Below are positions 23,201-35,200 of a DNA stretch of 64,000 nucleotides, in pieces; position 1 is the first letter of the stretch, and each line of letters opens with the position of its first letter. Position numbers and translations under genes: made by a program. The stretch comes from Aselliscus stoliczkanus (lineage: Eukaryota > Chordata > Mammalia > Chiroptera > Hipposideridae): the NCBI GenBank assembly GCA_033961575.1, contig CM066727.1, positions 186,001 through 250,000 on the forward strand, in the 5' to 3' direction. The notes below the pieces were generated by a model, which was not told the DNA's origin, did not search any database, and saw nothing but the letters and a program-made list of their open reading frames with translations.

Positions 23201-26200
23201 GTTCCACAGGAACATTATTGGGATTTTTAAATTTTTTCCTTGATTTAGGTTTTCTAATTCTTTTTCTCTTTGGTTGATCATGAGGGTCCTGATCTATAAA
23301 AACAAAAATCCACATACAGCCATTTTCTGTGTAATAAAACCATCAACACATTTTCTATTAGGATCTTGTAATTTTGGTAGAAAAGGATCTTAAAATATTA
23401 GCTGTAGTGATTCTCAGCTGGGTCTCTACTAATTACATGACCAGGGACCCTGGGCTGACATAAAGCAAGGTAAGAGCCTACATATTCTTGAGAAGAACAG
23501 GCATGTGGGTGTGGAACCAGGTGTGTAACCGTCCCAGTTGTGACAATCATGACACATGGTGGGCCTAAGAGACGTTGCCATTTTACAGGGTGTAAAATTC
23601 CTTCCTATGGCTGCCCCACACAGTCAACCAACAGATGGTTCCAACAGCAGCACGAGGTGTGGCCGCTAGGGCCTCAGTTACGGCATCTGTGAAGTGGACC
23701 CATGCCTGCCTTCCCTAAGTCACAGTCGGAGTGACAGTGGGTTCTGAGCAGCCGCTCAGGCATCACTGTTCCCATTCTGAGCCCGGAGCTGAGCTAGCTG
23801 CGGTCGCTCTGTCATCTGCTCACAGCTGGCTCCGGCCTTCGCTGCCACTGTAACTGGCCTGATGTGCCATCACAGCACCCAGCTACCAGCCTCCACAGAA
23901 CAAAGGCCCGCCCGGCCCCACGGCCCCACCCGCGTCTATGCCAGACATCCGTGGCCCCGCCGCTGCCTCCCAAGTTGGCCAGTAGGTTCTCGCGGTCATT
24001 AAAGAGAGGAAAGTTATTAACACGGCAGCTTGCAGAGGTCACTGTTCGGACTTGGGGTGTCCCGAGTGTCACTGACCTGGGGCTCAGTTTGGTCACTTCA
24101 GACACTGGACAGGAGTAGAGCGTGTGAACTAAGGCAGCCTGGATACCTCAGTCTGGACAGTCGGGGCCAAACAGCAGAGCTTTATGAAAACAACTGAAAT
24201 CTTTACTTTGATATTCTTTGCTGGTCCTGCCCCTCAAAAACAAGGTTCTTTTCCAATATAAAGTACCTTTAGTGCTAATTTCCCGTGACTTTCATATCTT
24301 GTCAGTTTCGCCCTGACCTTCCAACTCCTCCACGTAACTCTCCAAGACCCAGGGCCCAGAACGCTCTGTCTTCCCAGCTCACCGTCTTCATACCCTCAAG
24401 CAAAGAAAAGCTATGGGAAAATTTATATTAGGAAACCAGAGGTTTGACTATTTATAATCTGAGAAGCACACTAATTTTGAAAAGCTGCCATCCCCAAAAC
24501 ATATCTTTCAGACATGCTAATTTTAAAAATAACCGCAATTTGTGAAAATTCTTCCAGCTACTCTTTGGCACCTATGTGGTGAAGAACTGCCGTAGAAATA
24601 GTTCGACATCCGAAATAGCCAGTCTCCAGATTATCACCTTCTCGCAGCTGCACCACATTATATTACATAAGCTCAGTGTTTCAAAGGGACTGAGATTTAT
24701 TCTACATTCAGAGCTCAGGCTACAAAAGCACGTGACAGTTAGCCTCCGCTCCAGAGGGCCTCCAGGTGCTAAATAAAGCATTAACGGTGATCTAACCCAT
24801 GAGGATGGTGGCCAGTTGTTAAAATACAATCCTATCAGATGCTTCAAATTACTTCCTACTGTTTGCCTAAAATTCCGGACACCATTGTATTTTGCACTAA
24901 CACGCACACGTTGTTGCAAATGGTGGGATCTGCTTCTGTCTTCATTGTGCACACAGCGTGTGTGTAGCATCTTCTTTATCCATCCATCTGTTGAGATATA
25001 CTTAGGTTGCTTCCGTATCTTGGCTAGTGTGAATAATGCTGCAAAGAACATGGGGGTGCTGGTATCTCTTTGAAATCCTGTTTTCATTTCCTTCTCATAA
25101 ACACCCAGAAATAGGATTGTTGGATCACATGGTAATTCTATTTTTAATTTTTGGAGGAATCTCCAACTGTTTTCCATAGTGGGTGCACCAACTTACAATC
25201 CCACCAATAGTCATAGGGCCCCCTTTCTCCACATCCTTACCATCCTCGCTTGTCTTTTCAACAATGGCCATTCTGACAGATGTGAGGTGACATCTCCCTG
25301 TGGTTCTGATTTGCATTTCCCTGATGGTTAGTGATGTTGAGCACATTTTCACGTACCTGTTGGCCATCTGTGTGTCTTTGGAAAAATGTCTATGCAGTTC
25401 CTCTGTCCATTTTAAAATCAGATTGTTTGACTTTTGGCTATTGAGCTGTATGAATTCTTGATATATTTGCACATTAATCTCTTGTTAAAAATATGATTAG
25501 CAAATATTTTCTCCCATTGGGCAGGGTGGCTTTTCATTTTGTTGATGGTTTTCTTCCTTGTGCAGAAGGTTTTATAGTTTGATGTCATCCCACTTGTCTA
25601 TTTTTGCTTTTGCTGCCTTTACTTTGGGTGTCAAATCCAAAGAATTGTCACCAAGACAGATGCCCAGGAGCTTACCACCTGTGTTTTCTTCTAGATTTAT
25701 GGTTTCAGGTTTATGTTCAAGTCATCAATCCACCTGAGGTAACTTTTGTGAGTGGTGTGAGGCCGGCCCCGGCTTCATTCTGCTGCACGTGGGTGTCCGG
25801 TTTTCCCAGCACCATTTAATGAAGAGCCTGTCCTTCCCCACTGTACATTCTTGGCTCCTTTGTTGTAAATCAATCGACCATGTAAGTGTGGATTTTTTTC
25901 TGGGCTCTCTGTTCTGTTCCACTGATCTATGTGTCTGTTTTTATATGAGTACCACGCTGTTCCGATTACTATAGTTTCCTAATATATTGTGAAGTCAGTA
26001 GGTGTGATGCCTCCAGCTTTGTTCTTTCTCAAGGTTGCTTTGGCTATTTGGGGTTTTTTTGTGCTTCCATACAAATTTTAGGATTACTTGTTCTATTTGT
26101 GTTAAAAATGCCATTGGAATTTTGATAGGGATTGCACTGACTCTGTAGATTGCTTTGGGTAGCATAGACATTTAAACAATATTAATTCTTTGAATCCATA

Positions 26201-29200
26201 AGCATTTGTTTCTATCTACTTCAATTTCTTTCTTCAACGTCTTATAGTTTTCAGTGTACACGTTTTTCACCTCCTTGGTTAAATTTATTTTTAGGTATTT
26301 TATTCTTTTTGATGCAGTTGTAAATGGGACTTTTTTTTTTAAAGATCTTATTGGGGAATAGGGGGAAGGGAACAAGGACAAGTTGCTGTGCTTTTGTTCT
26401 TCAGTCTAGTTGTGGAGGACGTCGCTTCACTGGTCCACGTTGGTATTGTCATTGCGCTCTTTCCAGGTGAGGCGTCATTCGCCAGCTGGCAGCCGCTCAT
26501 GGTAGCTCACGGCAGCCCACTAAAGCAGGGGCTGTTGTTCACCATCTTAGCTATAGAGGGTGCAGCATCCTTGGCCCTCATGTGGGATTCGAACCAGGGC
26601 CCTGCTGCTCAGAGCTGGAGTCCCAAGCCAACTACTAACCAATGCGCCACTTGGCAGGCCCTAAATGGGACTTTCCTTTTTTAAGATTTTTATTTGGGAA
26701 TTGGGGGAGGGGAACAGCATTGGGGAACCGGGGAAGGGGAACAGACAAATTGCTGTCCTTTTGTTCTTCAGTCTAGTTGTGGAGGATGTTGCTTCACTGG
26801 CTCATGTTGGTATCGTCATTGCGCTCTTCCCGGATGAGGCAGATCCGTTGCCAGCCTCTGGATGGTCACTCACCATGGCTATTGGCAGCTCACACTGGCT
26901 GCCAGCCACTCACGCTGGCTGCCGGCCACTCACTGTGGCCTATGCTCTGTGATGTCACCTCCATGTGCTCTCCTGATGGGGAGCTCCTACAGGGCACTGT
27001 TCGCCACCGCCGTGTTCCCAGAGCCTGAGCACAAACCCTGCACAGGCTCTCACCAGCGTGGGCTGGCGCTTAAACCGTTTATTTCCAAAGGCACAGCCCA
27101 GAAACATCGTTGGCCGAGGGACTCGACCTGAAACAAGTGAGCGAAGCAGTGGGAAGGTGACTATCAGAAAATGGAGGAGATGACTGAGGCTGAAGACCAG
27201 CAGTAAAAGTGAGGGCTGAGCTTCCTGTCAGCCAAGGCAAAAAGAGCAAGTGCGTAATATACCTCTTATCCTAAAGCAGAGCACACCAGCTCATGGCAAC
27301 CAAAACACTCTCTGGCACTGAACTCTAAAACAAACTTTTTCACCTGGAATTTCATACAAACATTAGTAATGCAGGCTGAGTGAGGAACACGGTATCAAAG
27401 GATAGTTTTACAAAAACAAGCTAAAAAACACCTCTCTGGCTTTAATTAACCTACATGAAAAATGAGTACACAAAATGAAGCTCCAAGGTGATATTTTTAC
27501 CAGACTGTAGTAACAAAGTAGGTACACAGCTGTCTTCTGATCTGGCTTGGCACAAAGTCAGCTTTTATGGACTGGGCAGTTGCTGTTTTCTGTGAACTAG
27601 ACTCTCAGATATTGGCTTTCCCTCCCCGTATCCCTGTCACCACCCAGGGGATGCTGACAGGAGCCTGACAGCACTCAAGTATGAGCAGCAGGTGGTGTGC
27701 ACCACATGGAACCCGGGAGAGTGTCGGGGACACTGTGGATACTCTCGAGTCACATGGCCTGAGGTGTCGCCTGCCCACTGCCCAGGGTGTGTGCAGGAAG
27801 GGTGAGGCACCTTCCCATCAATGGCCCATCTGTCATGCTTCCCACGGCGGCTCACCGGAATCCCCAGACTCATTCAGATGAGCGACCTCGTCCTTTCTGA
27901 GGACAAACACGACTTCCTGGCCTGGCTGCCGCAGAGGAACCCTGACCTCACTGTAACAGGTGTGACCTCACGCAGGGCGGCACGCCGGGAGAGCGAGTGA
28001 GCAAACGGGGCTTCTGCCAGGCGACGAGCCGCCCCGCTCAGCGCGGCCATCCGGCATTTCCCGCGGCTGCTGCCCGTCAGGGCGGCTTCCTGCGGCCCAG
28101 CGCACAGAGGGCCGGAGGTTACTGGCGTCCTGAGAAGGACGGGGCACGTGTTTCTCTTTGTCTAAAGTGGTACCACGGTATTTAGACGAACCACACGTGA
28201 GTGGGGAGGTATTACCCATTTAATAATACTGCTTCCGTTTCATGTAACCCCCTCACCATCCCTAGCAAATGTGGAGTGGGAAAGAATTCAGTCAGTACTA
28301 GTTCCATTCCGAGCTTAGCCACAGCACAGAGAGGGAGCAGTGACCGGCACTGCGGTCTGTGTGTCCTGACCTCTGACCTCTGAGCATGCTGTCGTCTCCA
28401 CGACACACAGACAGCCCCGAATCCACCTAGTGATCCCTCATAGCCCTGAGTGTGGACTGGGACAAGGTCCAGGGCTGGGTGCTGAGCACAAGGAACCAAG
28501 GACGCTGCCACAGGAAGACAGGCCGACAGCAGAGCCGGCAGCGCGACCCAGAGGCGCCGCGCCGCTCCCTGGTGGCTTCGGGCCGGAGCCAGCATGCAGG
28601 CCACCTTAGTGTCAGCGTCAGACCTGCCGCCCGCTGCGTGGATGGCTGGGCCATCGGAGTCTGGGCGCCGTGCGCACCCGCGGACGGTGCCTCTGCAGGC
28701 AGTTGTGTGGGAAGCAAAGGCGAAGCAGCAGCATCCTTTCCTCCTGAAGTTTCTAGATGTGACTACTTCTTGGTCCTGGGTATTCAAGGTGGAAGTCAGC
28801 AGCTGGAAGTGGTTCTCTGAGAAACAGTAACAAGCTGGCTCTTTCTTCTTTTCAAACTTCAGTCCTCATGTTCCCTTTGCTTAAAACTGCCACGGAAAAG
28901 ATTCAAGAGGAGCCAGCCGAGTGGCTCAGCTGGTTAAGAGCTTGCTTGAGCGCGAGCTCTGAGCAACAGGGCCGCCAGTTCAATTCCCACATGGGCCAGT
29001 GAGCTGCGCCCGAGCTGAGCTGCCGCTGAGCTGCCAACAGGTGGCAGGATGGCTCGGCTGGTGTAACAAGACTGCCTGTTCAATGGTGGGCTACGCCCAC
29101 CCGCAACTAAGACTGAACTCAGCACCTTGGGCTGAGCTGCCACCCGGATGGCTCAGTGGATAGAGCGTGCGCTCTTAATAGCAAGGTTGCCGGTTCGACA

Positions 29201-32200
29201 ACTGCAAGAAAAAACAAAACAAAACAGAGATTCAGGAGCTCTCCCTCTCAGCCTCTGATGTTTCCACGCCTCGGCCTGGTGAGTCCTGGGTGCAGCCACT
29301 GCCTCGTCTGTCCCCAGCTCCCCAACAGTTCTGTCCTGGGCACCGGGGACAAGGGGTGTGCCCAGGCTCCTGCTGAACCCCAGTTGCAGTGCAGGGCTGC
29401 CCAGCCTGCTCTCTGCTGCATGTTCCCTTAGGTCGGAGATGGAGCCAACGGTACTCACGAGCACGTTCTCCAACTGATCATTTCAAAGGCCCCGAAATGC
29501 TCACACCCCGGGATTTACAAAGGGAAAAAATATTAGATGAATAGACTGTGAAAAAGCAAACTGCACTATTTCAAGATGAATTACAAGTGTTCAAAAGTAG
29601 AAGACATCAAGTTCCTAGCCTGAATCTGAGTAGTAAGTTATTCAAAGCTCTTCTGAAAAACTGGGTGACATTTTCAGTGACGCTGACTTAAGAACTGAAC
29701 TAATAGTCTCAAAAGAGCTGCTTCTTAGAGCTGAGGCTGAGTCCAGTTGGGGAAGACCTTGGCCGGAGGATGGCTGGTGGGAGCCCCGCTCCCAGGTACA
29801 GTGGTTTCTGGCGTTGGACGTGAGCACCACCATCTAAGAAGCAAGCTGCCCTCGGTGACGGCCAGTTCACCCTGGGGGGGTGCCCGTGCTACCCGAGAGC
29901 CACCTGTGTCCCCCTTGGATGTGCAGACTCCCACTGCTGCTGTCCCGGACCCCGCTTCCGCTTCGGGCCCCAAGTTCCCTTCACAACCTCTGTTCAGCTG
30001 GAGCTGCCAGCCTCTCTTTGGTCTCCTTTGGAGGCTGGCTCCATCCAGTCCATCTCGGGAAGTTTCCCTCACACCGTCCAGGGAAGTACCACTGACAAGA
30101 ACAAACACATAGGGGCCAGTATGGGGCAGCAGAACTCAGGCGTAAGGTCAGGGCAGACCGGACAGAGCGAGGCAGACACATCACAGTAACCTCAGGGCTG
30201 AGCCCCACATCCTGCTGTGAGCCTCAATTTCCATGCTGACATGTGCAAGCTCCCCCAGGGGAGGGCCAGGCCCACCCGCGCCTGACATCACCAGCCCTCC
30301 CCTGACCTCGGCCTCAACACTGACTGCTCCCACGAACCAGGTAACTGAGGAAGAAATAAACCAATGGAAAGGCTGAGTGTGACAAATCACCTATGAAAAT
30401 ATAACTTGTAATAATGTAGTCTAAGGTATAAAAGTCACTGGGAATCTGCCAAGTCACCATGGCAATCTAAATGGAATGAAGCCTAATGACTCAATCTCCC
30501 TTTCCTTTGCTTTTTTTTTTTTCTTTGAGGGCAGTGTCACTGGCCCTCATATGTGGGACCTGAACCAGGGCCACTGGCTTCCCAAGCCAGCGCTTAACAC
30601 CGCGCCACTCGGCCGGCCCACTAAGCCAACTCTTAACCAACTGAGCCACTCGGCCGCCCAGGAAGTTTTGAGATGAAGAATGAAAGGGGGATGCACTGCC
30701 ACGTCACTTCACTCTGACAGTCTACGTGCGGTATCGGCGCCCACCCCACGTCGGGCCACCCAGGCCGCGTTTTCCTTCACTCACCAGACAGGCACCAGCA
30801 AAGCAGACGCACCAGTCCATTTCCACAAAAGAGGTGCAATATAAGTTACTTCCATGAATACAAAATTGATATACAATCTCAGAAACTTTGAAAGAATTGG
30901 AAAACCAACAAAAAATGTTCTACAAAACCAAGACAAGTGCTGTAACATTTTGAGGTATTTAACAGCCGACTTCTAACGTATTAACAGATATCACTATAAT
31001 CCCATTCCAACTTTCAATCTCCTCCCATCCTAAATACTTTCTCCTGTAACTGCGGGTTCTCTAAAATCATTTTTAACGACTGCAAAACACATCCCGTGCA
31101 CCGTGTGGCTATGCGGTGACATGCTCACCAACCCCTCTATTACAGTTAAAGGTAATTTACAGTACTGGACGCCCGGGAAACTGTTTCACCTGGAAGTCGT
31201 CACCCGTCCTCCCACCCCCCTGAGGACTGACTTTACCTCCCGTGTCATCGCTGCTGGAGGAGATCTCAGAACTCGTGCAACTGGGTGGCTTGGGGGAACC
31301 AGGAACGTACCCCTCCGGGGGCAAACTCACAGTGTAGAGCCGCCTTCCAGGCTGGGCCGCAGTGTCACCCCCTGCAGGACAAAAGGGGAAAAACGGGCCG
31401 GTCAACACTGCCCACTGTGATCAGACTGGCCCTCGGTGCTTCGTCCAAGCCGACTCACCGAAGACATGAAATCAAATAGCTCCGTAAAACCCAGCCACTT
31501 AGCAACACTGATTTTAACACACCAGGCATTCTGCCAGAAGTGCAAGGCAGCTCTACAATCAGCCACGAAAAGGGAAGGGCCAACGACGATTTAAATTCAC
31601 TGAACTTACTTCTGTATACTTCTAGGTTTTTATAGGGTATAGAAAACCACAACTAACAAATAAGTGGGAAGCAGAAAATAAAAACACTGCACAAAACATA
31701 CCCCTCATTATCACAACATGAATCTCTTAACATTTTGGTGCATAATCTTCTGGAACTTTCTCTCCATATGTGGTAACAGCCCATATACATTCTGTGTGTT
31801 CAGACACAGAGACACACACACGTGACTTATGCTACACATACTTAATTACCCATTTATATAGTATACATTGGTAACACATTTTCATGTCCAGCCTTTTAAT
31901 GGCCACATAACAATCTGTGTAACTGGCAGATTATAACAGAAACACGTTCTACAACTCCACTGGCACAAGCGACTGCTGACACGTTCCTTGCTGGGTCCGA
32001 CCCTGCACCCCTGACCGTTCCGGTCCTCAGATAAGCCCCTGGAATGCACCGCTGACCTTTTGCTGGCCTCCAATCCGTTGTTGGGAAACGGAGGCAGGAG
32101 ACCTGCCCCCTGCACACTCTTTGCAACACGGTGTGGTGTCAATCTTTCATCTTCACACTTTCATTAAAAACATGGCAGAGTCAACTTTCTTGGGGTTGAC

Positions 32201-35200
32201 AAACCAAGTGGGTGTCCCAATCAGTCTTCCACAGAAAAGTAGTTATTTTTTTTTTTTTTTAAGATTTCTTAAGGAAAGAATTTCTACCACTCCTTTTCTA
32301 TTTTTTTTGATTTTTGTTTTAAATTATTTTGAGGGCAGTGTCACTGGCCCTCATATGTGGGATCCGAACCAGGGCTGCTGGCGTCCCAAGCCGGCTCCTA
32401 ACCATAGCGCCACTCGGCCGGCCCTCATTTTTTTTTTTTTCTTTAGCTGAGCCATCCTGCCACCTGTTGGCAGCTCAGCGGCTGCTCAGCTCGGGCTGGG
32501 AATCCAACCAGCAACCCTGTTGCTCAGAGCTCGCACTCTTGAATGAGTTCTTAACCAACTGAGCCACTGGGCCAGCCCTAACACTAGATTATTTTTCACA
32601 GCATATTTTTGGAAGCTCTTAACCAGCTAAATCTTTCTTATAAGGATGCTAAATAGAACTTAGAAATGTCATTGTTCCTTTAATTATTAGGATGAATATA
32701 GGAGTACCATGGAAGTCAATGTTGAGTCACGCAAAGAGAAACAGTGACGCATCTCACAAAAAGAGCTCAGACTGTAACCTGCTGGTGAACAACTGTCCTG
32801 CTAGGAAAGCATGGGCTGACCCCTAGAGCTGGGCTTTTCACACTCCCAGTCCCAGTCTGTCCTGGTTTCTCTGAGTAAGAACGGTTTGTCCTTTCACATG
32901 TCAGATGTTCAATTTCTACTCCGGTGGTAAGCAAGGAAAGGACCACTCACACCTGATGGACGAGTGGAGCCGCAGGGCTCTGCAACCTGTGGTCCGCTGT
33001 ACCTAGCAGAGGCCACGTCTGGGGTCCCCACAGCTGACCTGGGCAGGGTCCCCTGGGAGCACCCCAGAATCCCACCTCCCCTGCTGACAGAAGTTGATGT
33101 TTGAGAAGAGTCTGATTTGTTTACATTGTGGTTCTGAATTTCCAGTATGTGCTGCCACCCCACCTTGATTTAATTCTCCGACCTCCGGAGCTGCAGACCA
33201 GACTGTCCTGGGGTCCCACGCCCCACGCTGCCACCCCGCCTTGGTTCTTCCCTGTGCTCACCCTCTGCCCATGCCGACGCCCACCTGCCTCTCAGCCCTG
33301 TGCTCACGGCAAAGCCACTCGGCTCTGCTGAACGCTGTGGATGGGTGGGAAGCCCACTCCCCGCTCCGGGTGCTGCCTGGAAATCACGCACTTCCTGAGC
33401 TGCTCCTGGCAAGGTGTCACAGCCCCCCATCGTCCCCGCCGCCCTCTGCTCAGAATCACCCACATACACTGCTGTCCCTGCAGCCCACACAGAAGACTCC
33501 ACCAGTTCGTCCCCGCCCACTCAAGGCCATTGCAATCCTTTCCTTTTCCCTCCCCTCTCATCATTTTTTCCTCTTCACTCCAAAATTCCATTAGCATGCA
33601 GACATGCTATAATTTCTCTGGTCTTAAAACAAGCCCGTTGCTCCCACACCCTGTCCGTCCCAATGGGGAGAAGCTCTCAGTTTCTTCCAGTACCTTCTAG
33701 TTTCAGTGTTTTCGATGTAAATTCTCACTCGCTCTTGCCATGTAGCCACAGGAGCGTGAGATAAAGCTCCGATTTGTTTTTTCGCCACGTCCCCTGCACG
33801 TTTATGATGGTGCCCACACTGCTGACTCGCCCCCGAGGGTACATACAACTCCAGGTGGCGGCCGAGCAGCAGAAATGCTCTGTGCCTGCGCGCCCGGTGC
33901 TGGCCAGTGTGACCGGCAGCTGCCTTTCCACTGAGTCCTGCTCGGGCTCCAGCTCAGCACCGGGCCTCCTCGCTGCCAGATGCCGCCCACGTCACCCATC
34001 GTCTGGGGGCAGCAAGCCCCGCCGGCCTGCGGCCTCTGCGGCCTCCGACCTGGCGTCGCCGGGCCGTGCGCTTTCGTCCGTCCTGCTCCCGGCCTCAGGC
34101 CTCAGATGAAGCTCCGGCCCCGGGCCCGCGGGGCACGTCCTCCCGGCCGGGTGCGCTCGCGTTGCCCGCCTCGGTGGGCAGGGTCCGTTCACGAGTGAAA
34201 ACGAGGGGCAGCTTTCACCATCCCAGACAGCCCGGCAAGCGGTCCGAAGGGCGCCTGCGGCCCGCTGCTGCGCCGCTGTCCGGCAGCTGCGGACTCCGTT
34301 TGTGTCCTTTTTGTATCCCCAGGACGCAGGTGGTCCTTTTCCATGGCATCCGCTCCCCACTTCGTTTCTCTGTTCCTAAATGCTTTTTTCTTGACAGAAA
34401 TCATGCCATTATTGGTCGCCTGTCCTTAAAATGTGCTTTTGCTTGGAAAACAGTAATAGTTTCTGGACAGCTGCTCAGCTAGTCCTTACTACTTCTCTGT
34501 CTCCTCTACCTGCAGCCTGCAGGGGTGTTCAAGTCACCTGGCTCCTGAACACACCTTCAAGAGCTCACCTGTCTCTACCGCGGATGAGGCCACAGGCCGG
34601 CCTACGGCCACCCTCAGCCCTGCGGCCCCTCGGAGCGCCGGCTCCCAGCAGCGAGTGTGCAGGCAGCCGCTCCAACCTGAGGCGCTCCCGAGACGCATCT
34701 CTATCTGCGTCCTAAGGTTCTCAGTGAGGGCTCCTCTAAATAAAGCCCGCTGTGACCCCCATTATCGTAATTCAGCGCAGTCTCCTTCTCAGCAGCTGCT
34801 GTGGACTGAACCGTGCCCCCAATTCCATAGCTGAAGCCCCAACTCCAGGTGGCTCTATTTGGACAGAGGGCCTGTGGAAGGAGGCTACTGAAATGAGGTC
34901 CTGAGGGTGAGGCCGGGTCCCACAGGGACAGCCTCCTTGTAAGAGAGGACGCCAGCCCTCTCTGTGCCATGTCTGCAAGCAGAAAGCCAACCCAGCAGAT
35001 GCTGCACCTGCGGCACCTGGACCTTGGACGTCCGGCTCCGGAACCTGAGAAGTCAGGTCTGTTGCTCGTCCCCGTCTGTGGAACTGTACTGTCTGCACTC
35101 CCACCCGGGGCTGGGCACCGTCTCTTCTACTCCATACTTATTCACTCGATGTGATGGTGTGTCCCTGAGCAGGTGGGCCTCGTACTCACAGGAAGTCTCC

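Larger units (their letters stand above)
23294..31236 (-). other. ERICH1 intron 3
   Basis: Contains the L1 at 24.9-26.3 kb, composite SINEs at 26.3-26.95 kb, the multi-part SINE at 28.9-29.2 kb and the SINE at 30.5 kb. The remaining stretches (23.3-24.9, 27.0-28.9, 29.2-30.5 kb) show no recognised exon. A modest CpG-rich patch lies at about 28.0-28.1 kb. Confidence 0.7.

Noticed and set aside
24572..25177. 201-codon minus-strand open frame
   Set aside because: Its start is an L1 ORF2 end ([15 protein letters not shown]) and it runs into unrelated DNA. It is a decayed LINE, not a gene.
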